A model generated the notes under the pieces. The model did no database searches. It saw nothing but the letters and a program-made list of their open reading frames with translations, and was not told the DNA's origin. Positions 49,262-58,191 of a DNA stretch of 64,000 nucleotides are shown here, piece by piece; within the stretch, counting starts at the first letter, position 1; each line of letters starts with the position of its first letter. This stretch comes from Pontixanthobacter aquaemixtae (GTDB lineage: Bacteria; Pseudomonadota; Alphaproteobacteria; Sphingomonadales; Sphingomonadaceae), in contig NZ_WTYX01000001.1 of assembly GCF_009827395.1 (NCBI RefSeq), positions 1,307,722-1,371,721 on the forward strand, read 5' to 3'. Made by a program: the position numbers and the translations under genes.

Positions 49262-49578
49262 GGGGGAGAGTTGTTTGTTTGGTCCCTCAGTCGCCGGAGA
49301 GTTGTTTGTTTAGACCCTCAGTCGCCGGGCGCTGGCCATCCGGCCAGCTTGGCTGTCCTCGCTATCGCTCGGGCGGGCCGGTCGGCCCTTTGGCTGCCGC
49401 GACCAAGAACGGGCGCAATGCTGATGGCCGGGAATGGTCCGGTCCGCCAACGGACGGACCGCAAGCGCGACCGCACGCCGCCGTTAGGCGTAGCCAAGTG
49501 AGCGGATGCGAACGCCGGCGCTTGAGGCAAAACAAAAAACTTTTTCCTACTCACCACAATTCTGCTTCACGCTGCCGG
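49262..49578. other. Gene-free stretch with tandem repeats and hairpins
   Basis: Holds two copies of a 31-base direct repeat (49267-49297 and 49298-49328, 29 of 31 bases alike, beginning GAGAGTTGTTTGTTT), then a hairpin CTGGCC/GGCCAG near 49332-49347 and a second, stronger one around GGTCCG...CGGACC near 49436-49460. The last 40 bases before the next gene are A-rich. Nothing here looks coding. Confidence 0.6.
49267..49328. repeat. 31-base tandem direct repeat
   Basis: Two units, 49267-49297 and 49298-49328, differing at two positions (GGTCCCTC versus AGACCCTC in the middle). Located right upstream of the CHASE2 cyclase start region and at the left edge of the accessory island. Confidence 0.85.
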
Positions 49579-50409
49579 ATGACCAGAAGAGCCGATCCCC
49601 GCACCTCCCGCCTGCCTGTTTCCGCGACACAGCTCCCCGCTTTCACCCCCGTCCCGCGCCAATGCAATCGCCACGATGGCTGGACCGAGCAGCGCCAGCG
49701 CGACTTTATCGAGGCCCTAGCAGACACCGGCAGCGTCCACGCCGCTTGCAAAGCGGTCAATATGAGCCAGCGGGGCGCGTACCACCTGCGCCGCCAACCG
49801 GGCGGGGAAAGCTTCCGCGCCGCATGGCAAGCCGCGCTCGATCTGGGCGTGCAACGGATAGAGGACGTCGCAATGGACCGCGCGCTCAACGGGGTGGATG
49901 TGCCCGTCTATTCCTATGGCAAGCTGGTGGGCAAACGCACCGTCTATAATGACCGCCTGCTGATGTTCATCCTGCGCAACCGCGCGCCCGAACGTTTTGC
50001 CGAAAGCGGCAAGTCCCCCGCGATGAAAGGCGCGATCGGCAAAATGGAAAAGCGCCGCCTCAAGAAAAAATGGCGAAAAAAAGGGGAGGCCGAACTGCCC
50101 GAGCGGCGGATGATGGAGGGCAAAAAAGCGCGCGCCATCATCGAGCAGAAACTGGAAGAACTGCGCCAACGCGTAACCGCGCGCAAAGACGCCGAATGGG
50201 AGCGCCTGTCGGAAGAAACCCGCACCGCCTTCGCGCGAGCGGAAGAACTAAAAGCCCGCGATCTTGCGCGGACCGCTTACGGCGCGGCGGAGGAAACGGA
50301 GGCGCTACCCGCTCTGGCTGAGACGAAGGTGGAGTGTGAGGATGAAGCCGCGCCCGAGGAGCACCCGCGCGTGCGGATCAGGACGGCGAAGGATGATGGG
50401 TGGGGGTGA
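49579..50409 (+). CDS. Terminase-small-subunit-like HTH protein
   Basis: A 276-residue basic protein. DGWTEQRQRDFIEALADTGS followed by VHAACKAVNMSQRGAYHLRR is a helix-turn-helix region of the type seen in phage terminase small subunits; the C-terminal half is a charged Glu/Lys/Arg-rich coiled coil (EKRRLKKKWRKKGEAELPER). It stands alone without a large terminase or other phage genes. Similar free-standing proteins are common in this bacterial group. ATG at 49579 chosen; no strong ribosome-binding site. Role unknown. Confidence 0.72.
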   Translation: MTRRADPRTSRLPVSATQLPAFTPVPRQCNRHDGWTEQRQRDFIEALADTGSVHAACKAVNMSQRGAYHLRRQPGGESFRAAWQAALDLGVQRIEDVAMDRALNGVDVPVYSYGKLVGKRTVYNDRLLMFILRNRAPERFAESGKSPAMKGAIGKMEKRRLKKKWRKKGEAELPERRMMEGKKARAIIEQKLEELRQRVTARKDAEWERLSEETRTAFARAEELKARDLARTAYGAAEETEALPALAETKVECEDEAAPEEHPRVRIRTAKDDGWG

Positions 50410-50507
50410 AGACTACAGTTGCAGTTAAGCTTCACCAATTCGAAATCACCGGAATTTCTATGATTGACTATTGCTGTGCGCAGGTAATTCGGGAACTAAT
50501 TCTCCCC

Positions 50508-51596
50508 ATGCAACGCATGCGGGCAGTCGATCTTTTTTGTGGCACAGGTGGTTTCTCCCGTGGTGCTCACGCTGCGGGTTTTGATGTCGTCTCAGCTTAC
50601 GACAATGATCCCAACCTTACCTATTCTTATAAGACGAATTTCCCTAATACAAATTTGTTTTCTAAGGATATTTCTTGCCTATCGGGCACTGAACTCCTTG
50701 AAGATGCGCATGGCCCGGTCGATCTGATTTTCGGCGGCCCGCCCTGCCAGGGATTCAGCCTTATTGGTCGACGCGATGAGAATGACCCTAGGCGCAACCT
50801 TTTAGGAAAATTCTTCGAGATCGTGGACGAGGCGCGCCCTCGCGCTTTCGTAATGGAGAACGTCGAAGGGGTTATGATCGGTTCAGCCAGAGATGAACTG
50901 GATGACGCGATAAACGGGCTTACCGGATATATAACAACGGAACCGACCGTTCTTGATGCCTCCGAGTTTGGAGCGGCGACAAAACGCCGTAGAGCTTTTG
51001 TAGTAGGCTATTTACCTGGAGAATGCGCTCCATTCGACTTCAACGATCTTGATGAACTAAAGAGAGATCCTTCAACCGTCGAAGATGCGATCTCGGATTT
51101 GAGATCGTTAGTACCTGTTCACATTGAAGACGACGGGACCGACGTGTGGCGGCTCCGCGCAAATGCGAAAAGCTCAAAATACTCGAAGAAATTACATTCG
51201 AGCGATCGGGAGTTGACTGGCAACAAATCGACATCGCATCTTGATCGCGTCGTCGAACGATTTGCAATGATCCCACAAGGTGGTTTCGATCAAGTCGGAA
51301 AATACCCCCGGCTGAAATGGACCGGTCTTTGCCCGACCCTTCGAGCCGGGACTGGCTCAGATAAAGGATCGCATCAAGCAGTTCGGCCAATCCACCCTGC
51401 CGAGAACAGGGTCATTACCGTACGAGAAGCGGCGAGACTTCAGGGGTTTCCAGATCAACATCGCTTCCATCCAACCATCTGGCATAGCTTCAGACAGATT
51501 GGTAATTCCGTATCGCCAATTATTGCGGAATCCGTATTATTATCTGTACAACAGAAGTTAAATGAAAGAATGAATGTAGCTATAGCCGCCGAATAG
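50508..51596 (+). CDS. dcm: DNA (cytosine-5-)methyltransferase
   Basis: A 362-residue m5C methyltransferase. AVDLFCGTGGFSRGAHAAGF is motif I, GPPCQGFSLIGRRDE holds the catalytic Cys (motif IV), FVMENVEG is motif VI, and LQGFPDQHRF with RQIGNSVSP are motifs IX-X. The target-recognition region lies at about residues 180-280. A start further upstream (50460) is also possible. The DNA is more AT-rich than the flanking core genes, suggesting acquisition. No restriction endonuclease of known type follows; the next two genes form an unusual partner pair. Confidence 0.9.
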   Translation: MQRMRAVDLFCGTGGFSRGAHAAGFDVVSAYDNDPNLTYSYKTNFPNTNLFSKDISCLSGTELLEDAHGPVDLIFGGPPCQGFSLIGRRDENDPRRNLLGKFFEIVDEARPRAFVMENVEGVMIGSARDELDDAINGLTGYITTEPTVLDASEFGAATKRRRAFVVGYLPGECAPFDFNDLDELKRDPSTVEDAISDLRSLVPVHIEDDGTDVWRLRANAKSSKYSKKLHSSDRELTGNKSTSHLDRVVERFAMIPQGGFDQVGKYPRLKWTGLCPTLRAGTGSDKGSHQAVRPIHPAENRVITVREAARLQGFPDQHRFHPTIWHSFRQIGNSVSPIIAESVLLSVQQKLNERMNVAIAAE

Positions 51597-51615
51597 TCTG
51601 ATTTAAGAGGAACGG

Positions 51616-53013
51616 ATGGACGAAGACGAAGCCAACGAAAACTCGATATATGGCGGACCAACGAAACGATTTTTTGTTTCTATGCTCACTCGGGATATCG
51701 ACCTCGATGACGCAATTCTCGATCTAATCGATAACTCAGTCGACGGCGCTATCAGGCAAACCCACGCCAAGCCCTTCAGCCCATCGCCATTTTCCGGTTT
51801 CGAAGCAAACCTGACCTTAACCGAGAACTCATTCGAACTGACCGACAATTGCGGCGGGATCCCAGATGAATTTCTTGCTGATGCGTTCTCCTTAGGGCGA
51901 CCTAGCATCGACAAGGATGGGGATATTCCCACCATTGGAATGTACGGAATAGGCATGAAGCGTGCGGTGTTCAAAATCGCCAAATGCGCGGAAATAACAT
52001 CAATAAACCCTGAAGTATCTGCCAGTGTTAACTACTCGCGCGAATGGTTAAGCCCCGATAATATGAGCTGGGACTTGGACCTAGAACCGGTAGACCCGAT
52101 GGGGCGAGAAAACGGCGTCACAATAGAGAGTGATGATCTCCGAGAAGAAGTTGCAGAAATGTTCGCAAATGACGACTTCTGTAACCAGCTAATCGACAAA
52201 ATCGCGACCCACTATGGTTACATCATGCAGCGGGGTTTTGTAATCAAACTGAATGGGGCGGAAATTGAGCCGGTGACGCTGCCTTTGCTTTCTGCCGGTC
52301 ACGGCTCGCAGCCCGCCATAAGGCCGTTCGACTTCGTCTCAAAATTTGGAGACGTTCACATTAATGTTTCGATCGGATTTTTTCGATCGCTCGTACGTGA
52401 AACAGAGATCGACGAGGAATCCGAAGCGCCTTCGACTGCTGAAAACGCCGGAATTTCGGTCGTATGCAACGACCGCGTCGTGTTGATTCATGATCGAACA
52501 ATAAAAACAGGTTGGGGTGACGGTGGTGTCCCAAGATTTCACCCTCAGTTCCGCGCGATTGCCGGTTTAGTTGTTTTACAGAGCAACAAAGCCGATCAAC
52601 TCCCGATCTCGACAACTAAGCGTGATCTAGATGTAGGTTCCGATCTCTTCCTACAAGTGCGACAAGCCTGCATAGAAGGACTGAAGATTTTCACTGACTT
52701 TACCAACAAATGGAAAGGAATGGAGAAGGAAACTGACGAGTTTTTTAAGAACGCGGAGAAGCAAGATGTCCGCACAAAAATTCGTCTAGCGGCGGATCAT
52801 GGGACTGCTGTACGCGGAAACCCAGAAGCCAAGCGTTATCGCCCGACACTTCCGATGCCCGTTAGCAAATCCCCGCGACGCAGAATTTCGTTTGTACGCG
52901 ATCTGGATCAAATTGAAGTTGTTTCTGAACACCTATTCGGGGAGCGCGGAGAAAAACCGGCTATGGTAGGTGCTGAGTGTTTTGATCGCGCCTTCAAAGA
53001 GGCGAAAAAATGA
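51616..53013 (+). CDS. GHKL (MORC/MutL-like) ATPase
   Basis: A 465-residue protein with an N-terminal GHKL ATPase domain: DDAILDLIDNSVDGA (N-box with catalytic acid and Mg-binding Asn), LTDNCGGIPDEFLADAF (G1) and TIGMYGIGMKRAVFKI (G2). A MutL/MORC-type S5 domain with a Lys in ISTTKRDLDVG follows and the C-terminus is basic. Such ATPases are known in predicted restriction-modification loci (Iyer, Abhiman and Aravind 2008). AAGAGGAACGG lies just before the ATG. 19 bases after dcm and overlapping the next gene by 4. Confidence 0.88.
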   Translation: MDEDEANENSIYGGPTKRFFVSMLTRDIDLDDAILDLIDNSVDGAIRQTHAKPFSPSPFSGFEANLTLTENSFELTDNCGGIPDEFLADAFSLGRPSIDKDGDIPTIGMYGIGMKRAVFKIAKCAEITSINPEVSASVNYSREWLSPDNMSWDLDLEPVDPMGRENGVTIESDDLREEVAEMFANDDFCNQLIDKIATHYGYIMQRGFVIKLNGAEIEPVTLPLLSAGHGSQPAIRPFDFVSKFGDVHINVSIGFFRSLVRETEIDEESEAPSTAENAGISVVCNDRVVLIHDRTIKTGWGDGGVPRFHPQFRAIAGLVVLQSNKADQLPISTTKRDLDVGSDLFLQVRQACIEGLKIFTDFTNKWKGMEKETDEFFKNAEKQDVRTKIRLAADHGTAVRGNPEAKRYRPTLPMPVSKSPRRRISFVRDLDQIEVVSEHLFGERGEKPAMVGAECFDRAFKEAKK

Positions 53014-53996
53014 CGAAAGGGAATGATGTTCCCTACCAGCTGCGTCCTAACAAATTCATAGATCGTCAGATATTTTTGGATTTGCTCCAACGCACCGTAG
53101 GAGAAGTAGGTAGCGAGAAATTTCTGTATATCTCTATGGGCGGCAAACATCTTGTTGATCACGAGTCGGTCTATCGCAGAGTCGGCATCCGCAATCTATT
53201 CGCTTTCGACACAGAAGAGTGGGTTGTATCCCGACAGCTCGCAAACTGCCCCAACGAAAGAGTAGTGTGTCAAAAGCTCTCCTCGAGTTCACTGCCAAGC
53301 CAAATCGACGATTTGTTGGGCCTGTTCGACTATGCTGAAAAGCTGATAATATGGCTAGACTATACCCGGCCGAGCGAACGGTTAAGTCAACTGGAAGAAT
53401 TGAAGCAAATCCTTGAAAAGTGCCAGCCGGGCGACCTCGTCAGGATTACGATGAATGCGGACCCTTTTGGATTTCGAGGCGACTGGAGAAAGCAGGGATA
53501 CAATTCACACTCAGCTTTTCGAGCACAAAAACTCAAAAATCAGATTGCATCGTTTTTTCCCAATTCGATCAATTCAATAACAGAAGAAGAAATCCCTGTT
53601 GTCCTCGCGAAAGCGATAGCTCTGGCGGCATCAAAAGCGAGCGCATCGACGAAACTAGATTACCATCCCGTTCTGGGAACCACCTACGCTGACAGGCAAC
53701 GCATGGTCACCGTATCAATCCTCGTTTCAGAGCTAAACGCCACCTTATCTCCGGCGATCAAAAACTGGGAATTCACCCCAACTAGCTGGGACGATCTCTT
53801 GGACATCTCGGCCCCCGATCTGTCAATGAAAGAAAAATTGCATATTGATCAGCACATTGAGAAGGATGAGGCGGCCATTCTAAACTCAATCAAATTTCAA
53901 CCGGCTGAAACGAGCACTGAAGCGCTCAGGGCGATTTCAAGCTACAAGCTCTTGCATCGCTATTACCCCACGTTTTACGCAATAGGCATTCAATAG
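53010..53996 (+). CDS. Predicted Rossmann-fold (methyltransferase-like) protein of the accessory island
   Basis: A 328-residue protein sharing ATGA with the GHKL ATPase gene. Residues about 35-150 look like a Rossmann-type core: KFLYISMGGKHLVDHESVYR (Gly-rich strand-loop), LFAFDTEEWVVSRQLANCPN (acidic residue after strand 2), KLIIWLDYTRPSERLSQLEE and PGDLVRITMNADPFG. This recalls the putative O-methyltransferase family found in defence islands, but I cannot confirm membership. The C-terminal half (about 190-328) is unlike anything I recognise. Could be the effector or a second modifier. Confidence 0.7.
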   Translation: MTKGNDVPYQLRPNKFIDRQIFLDLLQRTVGEVGSEKFLYISMGGKHLVDHESVYRRVGIRNLFAFDTEEWVVSRQLANCPNERVVCQKLSSSSLPSQIDDLLGLFDYAEKLIIWLDYTRPSERLSQLEELKQILEKCQPGDLVRITMNADPFGFRGDWRKQGYNSHSAFRAQKLKNQIASFFPNSINSITEEEIPVVLAKAIALAASKASASTKLDYHPVLGTTYADRQRMVTVSILVSELNATLSPAIKNWEFTPTSWDDLLDISAPDLSMKEKLHIDQHIEKDEAAILNSIKFQPAETSTEALRAISSYKLLHRYYPTFYAIGIQ

Positions 53997-54059
53997 CCTC
54001 CCGCGCCCATACGCAGCACGGCAATTTACTCATGCGGCGCTCCCGCATCCAAAATGGGT

Positions 54060-55877
54060 TCACTCCTCCCCCATCCGCAGCGCAGCAATAAACGCCTCCT
54101 GCGGAATTGAAACATTCCCATACTCCCGCATCTTCGCCTTACCCTTCTTCTGCTTCTCAAGCAGTTTCTTCTTCCGCGAAATATCGCCGCCGTAACATTT
54201 CGCGGTCACGTCTTTGCGCATTGCGCTGATTGTTTCGCGGGCGATAACTTTGCCGCCGATCGCGGCCTGGATGGGGATTTTGAAGAGGTGGCGGGGGATC
54301 AGGTCTTTCAGGCGTTCGCACATGCCGCGGCCGCGCGCCTCGGCGTTGGCGCGGTGGACGATCATGCTGAGCGCGTCGACCGGTTCGTTGTTCACCAGAA
54401 TGCTCATTTTCACCAGATCGCCTTCGCGCAGGCCGATCTGCTCGTAATCGAAGCTGGCGTACCCCCGGGAGATGCTTTTGAGCCGGTCGTAGAAATCGAA
54501 CACCACTTCGTTGAGCGGTAGCTCGTACGTCACTTGCGCGCGGCCACCCACATAAGTCAGGTCGATCTGCACGCCGCGCCGGTCCTGGCACAGTTTCAGA
54601 ATGCCGCCGAGATATTCGTCGGGCGTGTAAATCACTGCCTTGATCCACGGTTCCTCGATCATCGCGATCCGCGTGGGGTCGGGATAATCGGCGGGGTTGT
54701 GCAGCATCAGCTCGCCCTCGGGCTCGGTCTTCGATTTGCTCAGCTGGATGCGGTACACGACCGAGGGGGCGGTGGTGATCAGGTCGAGATCATATTCGCG
54801 CGTGAGGCGTTCCTGGATGATCTCCAGATGGAGCAGGCCGAGGAAGCCGCAGCGGAAGCCGAAGCCGAGCGCGGCGCTGCTTTCGGTTTCGAAAGTGAAG
54901 CTGGCATCGTTGAGGCGCAGCTTGGCGATGCTCTCGCGCAGTTTCTCGAAATCGGCCGCATCGACGGGGAAAATGCCGCAGAAGACAACGCTTTGCACTT
55001 CCTTGTAACCGGGCAGAGGCTCTGCCGCCCCGCCCTTCACCGTGGTGATCGTGTCACCCACGCGGGCCTGTTCAACCTCTTTGATCTGCGCGGTGATAAA
55101 GCCGATTTCGCCGGGGCCAAGCTCGGGCAATTGCTCGATCTTGGGGCGCATGCAGCCAACGCGGTCAATCAGATGTTCGGTGCCGCCGACCATGAATTTG
55201 ACCTGCTGCCCCTTGGTGATAACGCCGTCGATCACGCGCACGAGGATGACGACGCCGAGATAGGGATCGTACCAGCTGTCGACCAGGCTGGCTTTGAGCG
55301 GGGCGTCGCGGCGGCCGGCGGGCGCGGGGATTTTGGCGACAACCTGTTCGAGGATGTCCTCGATCCCGATGCCCGATTTGGCGGAGGCGAGCACGGCTTC
55401 GGATGCGTCGAGGCCGATGACGTCTTCGATTTCGGCGCGGACTTGCTCGGGTTCGGCAGCGGGGAGGTCGATCTTGTTGATGACGGGGACGATTTCGTGA
55501 TCGTGCTCGATCGACTGGTAGACATTGGCGAGCGTTTGCGCCTCGACGCCTTGGGCGGCATCGACGACGAGCAGCGCGCCTTCGCATGCGGCTAGGCTGC
55601 GCGAAACTTCGTAAGCGAAATCGACGTGGCCGGGCGTGTCCATCAGGTTGAGCTGATAAGTCTCGCCATCTTTCGCGGTGTAATCGAGACGCACGGTCTG
55701 CGCCTTGATCGTGATCCCGCGCTCCTTCTCAATGTCCATGTTATCAAGGACTTGCTCGGACATCTCGCGCTCGGTCAGGCCGCCGGTATGTTGGATTAGC
55801 CGGTCAGCCAGAGTCGACTTGCCATGATCGATATGCGCGATAATCGAGAAATTGCGGATTTTGGATAATTCAGTCAT
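54060..55877 (-). CDS. lepA: Elongation factor 4 (LepA)
   Basis: Ribosomal back-translocating GTPase. 605 residues: [14 protein letters not shown] (G1), [20 protein letters not shown] (G3), [13 protein letters not shown] (G4), then domains II, III, V and the LepA-specific C-terminal domain with [11 protein letters not shown] at the end. [18 protein letters not shown] is typical. ATG 55877 ([11 protein letters not shown]) is preferred; an upstream start at 55898 is open too. Confidence 0.96.
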   Translation of the reverse strand: MTELSKIRNFSIIAHIDHGKSTLADRLIQHTGGLTEREMSEQVLDNMDIEKERGITIKAQTVRLDYTAKDGETYQLNLMDTPGHVDFAYEVSRSLAACEGALLVVDAAQGVEAQTLANVYQSIEHDHEIVPVINKIDLPAAEPEQVRAEIEDVIGLDASEAVLASAKSGIGIEDILEQVVAKIPAPAGRRDAPLKASLVDSWYDPYLGVVILVRVIDGVITKGQQVKFMVGGTEHLIDRVGCMRPKIEQLPELGPGEIGFITAQIKEVEQARVGDTITTVKGGAAEPLPGYKEVQSVVFCGIFPVDAADFEKLRESIAKLRLNDASFTFETESSAALGFGFRCGFLGLLHLEIIQERLTREYDLDLITTAPSVVYRIQLSKSKTEPEGELMLHNPADYPDPTRIAMIEEPWIKAVIYTPDEYLGGILKLCQDRRGVQIDLTYVGGRAQVTYELPLNEVVFDFYDRLKSISRGYASFDYEQIGLREGDLVKMSILVNNEPVDALSMIVHRANAEARGRGMCERLKDLIPRHLFKIPIQAAIGGKVIARETISAMRKDVTAKCYGGDISRKKKLLEKQKKGKAKMREYGNVSIPQEAFIAALRMGEE

Positions 55878-55944
55878 CGCCGCCGCAATTAGCGACACTA
55901 GAAAGCGATGTCAGCACAATAAGCGCCGCACCGGATTTTCCCGA

Positions 55945-58161
55945 TCAGCCTTTGTGGACCTTCATGTCGAGTTCCATAAAGGCAGGCCGTGTTGGTGTGC
56001 CATCTGCTGCCTGATTGTTGATCAGCGGATAGTTGCCCGGCGGCAATGCGGCCAACGGCATTCCTGCTGCTGCCAGCGAATAGGGAGATACGCGGTGGCG
56101 CGTGCACAGGCCGTCTGCTCCGTCGCTGACCAGTGGCGTTTCGAATTGCAGGCCCTGCGTCGCATCCCTTGACCGGCGGACCGTTGCAACCGCCAATTGC
56201 CCCTCACCCAAGTCGAGCACCAGATTGGTGCCCTTGGGAATGTTGAGAATGCCCTCGATCATCGCGCCGGTTGCCGACAGGTTGCGCAACACGGCCTTGT
56301 AGCGGTGATCTTCGTGGATCACGCCGATCTTGCGGAACACGGTCTTGCGATCGGCGCGATGTTTTGCGGGCCCCGACGGGTTAAATGTAAGCAGCCCTTC
56401 GGCAAAGCGGCTGAGCACTTCTGCTTGTGGCATCGCCCGGGAGAAAATGAACCCCTGGATCGCCCCTGCCCCGCGTTCGGTAACAAGCTGCAGCTCATCC
56501 GCGGACTCGACCCCTTCGGCGACAGTATCCATGTTGAGTGCCTTCGCAAGGCTTACGATCGCCGTGATAATGGCCGAATTATTGTTGCCCTTAACCGTCG
56601 ATCCGCGAACGAAACTCTGGTCGATTTTGACCTTGTCGAACGGAGCATCGCGCAAGTATGCCAGCGATGAATAGCCTGTGCCAAAATCGTCTAGCGCCAA
56701 CCGCACACCAAGCTTTTTGAGCTTCTTGAACATCCGGTTGGTGGCATGAGGATCGCCCATGAAGACGCTTTCCGTAATCTCGAGCTCAAGCCTGCCCGGA
56801 GTCAGACCCGAATTCTGCAAAGCGCGCTCGACGATTTGCGGAAAATCATCATTGGCGAATTGCACCGCCGAAACATTTACCGCGACGCGAATGGTATCGG
56901 GCCATTCGACCGCGTCGGTGCAAGCCCGCATCAAAGCCCATTCGCCGATATCGGCGATAATGCTGGTTTCTTCGGCAATCGGGATGAATTCGCCCGGGCT
57001 GATCCATCCCCGGTCAGGGTGGTTCCACCGCATCAAGGACTCAAACGCCTTGGCGTGCCGCGTATGCGGGCAAACAAGCGGTTGATAATGCAGTTCAAGC
57101 TGCTCTTTATGCAGCGCGTCACGAAGGTCTTCCTCGATCTGCTTGCGGAGCTTGGCCCCGTCTTTCAGATCGCTGGAATAGAAACGGAACTGCCCGCGCC
57201 CGCCCCCTTTGGCGGCATAAAGCGCCAGATCGGCAGCGCTGACCAGCTCATCGGCGTCCAACCCGTCATAAGGCGCAATCGCGACACCGATAGACGTCCC
57301 GATAATCGCCCGGCTTCCATCGATCGAATAGGGTTGCGACACCATCTGGATCACGCGCTGGGCAAGATCACCCAGCTTGCCGCGATCGTCCAGATCGGGG
57401 AGCATTATCTGGAATTCGTCGCCGCCCAGCCGGCCAATCTCGCCATTTTCCCCGATGATCGTCGTCAGCCGCTGGGCAACTTGCTTGAGAAGCTCGTCAC
57501 CCGCCGGATGCCCGAGCGTATCGTTCACCTGCTTGAAGCGGTCCAGGTCGAGCATCATCAACGCGCAGCTTCGCTTCGCCGCCTGATAGGCGGTGAGCGT
57601 AGCGGTCAGCCGTTTCTCCATCCGGTGACGGTTGGCAAGACCCGTCAGCGTATCGAACCTAGCAAGGCGCGTAGCATCCAGTTCGCGCTCCCTGACCGCG
57701 GTGACATCCTTCGCGCCGCCGCGATAGCCAACGAATTCACCCTCTTTATCGTACTGGGGCTTGCCCGAAATGGACCACCAGACTTCGCTCTCTGTGCCTT
57801 CGATCGCAACGCGCGCTGCCAGATCGGCAAAGGAGTTTCGGGCGCTGATCAGGAAGGGAAGCGGACGTTCGGACTTTTCCGGATCATCGTTCTTGTCGGG
57901 GATGAACAGGCTGGTCAGCTGGCGACCGACAAGCGCGACACTGTCGCTACCCAAAGCGACAGCCGCACTTTCGGAAAGGTAGATCATGCGGCCTTTGGCG
58001 TCAGTCGCCCAGAACCAGCCGAGATCGAGATTCTCGAAATTGTCGAGCAGCTCCAGGCGCTGAATCGCGTTATCCAGCGCCACAGGCGCAGACGCTGGTT
58101 GCTGTTCAGCCTGAGCAGCCTTGCTGCTCCCCAACCGAGAGAGAAATCCGCCTTTAGACAC
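55945..58161 (-). CDS. PAS-GGDEF-EAL-PilZ protein with altered EAL motif
   Basis: A 738-residue cytoplasmic cyclic-di-GMP protein. PAS domain (about 40-165: LGWFWATDAKGRMIYLSESA), GGDEF domain with intact RLGGDEFQIMLPD near residue 245, EAL domain in which the signature reads FESLMRWNHPDRG (ESL for EAL) while DDFGTGYSSLAYLRDA, KIDQSFVRG and ITESVFMG are intact, and a C-terminal PilZ domain (RNLSATGAMIEG). GTG start at 58161. It is a paralogue of the next gene upstream, and the pair is probably a tandem duplication. Confidence 0.92.
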   Translation of the reverse strand: MSKGGFLSRLGSSKAAQAEQQPASAPVALDNAIQRLELLDNFENLDLGWFWATDAKGRMIYLSESAAVALGSDSVALVGRQLTSLFIPDKNDDPEKSERPLPFLISARNSFADLAARVAIEGTESEVWWSISGKPQYDKEGEFVGYRGGAKDVTAVRERELDATRLARFDTLTGLANRHRMEKRLTATLTAYQAAKRSCALMMLDLDRFKQVNDTLGHPAGDELLKQVAQRLTTIIGENGEIGRLGGDEFQIMLPDLDDRGKLGDLAQRVIQMVSQPYSIDGSRAIIGTSIGVAIAPYDGLDADELVSAADLALYAAKGGGRGQFRFYSSDLKDGAKLRKQIEEDLRDALHKEQLELHYQPLVCPHTRHAKAFESLMRWNHPDRGWISPGEFIPIAEETSIIADIGEWALMRACTDAVEWPDTIRVAVNVSAVQFANDDFPQIVERALQNSGLTPGRLELEITESVFMGDPHATNRMFKKLKKLGVRLALDDFGTGYSSLAYLRDAPFDKVKIDQSFVRGSTVKGNNNSAIITAIVSLAKALNMDTVAEGVESADELQLVTERGAGAIQGFIFSRAMPQAEVLSRFAEGLLTFNPSGPAKHRADRKTVFRKIGVIHEDHRYKAVLRNLSATGAMIEGILNIPKGTNLVLDLGEGQLAVATVRRSRDATQGLQFETPLVSDGADGLCTRHRVSPYSLAAAGMPLAALPPGNYPLINNQAADGTPTRPAFMELDMKVHKG

Positions 58162-58191
58162 GCGCGGTTCCTAATCCTGAATAGGTAACGA

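Noticed and set aside
49579-54000. Prophage or integrative element
   Set aside because: No integrase, transposase, portal, capsid or large terminase gene and no clear attachment repeats at both ends; only an acquired island can be claimed.
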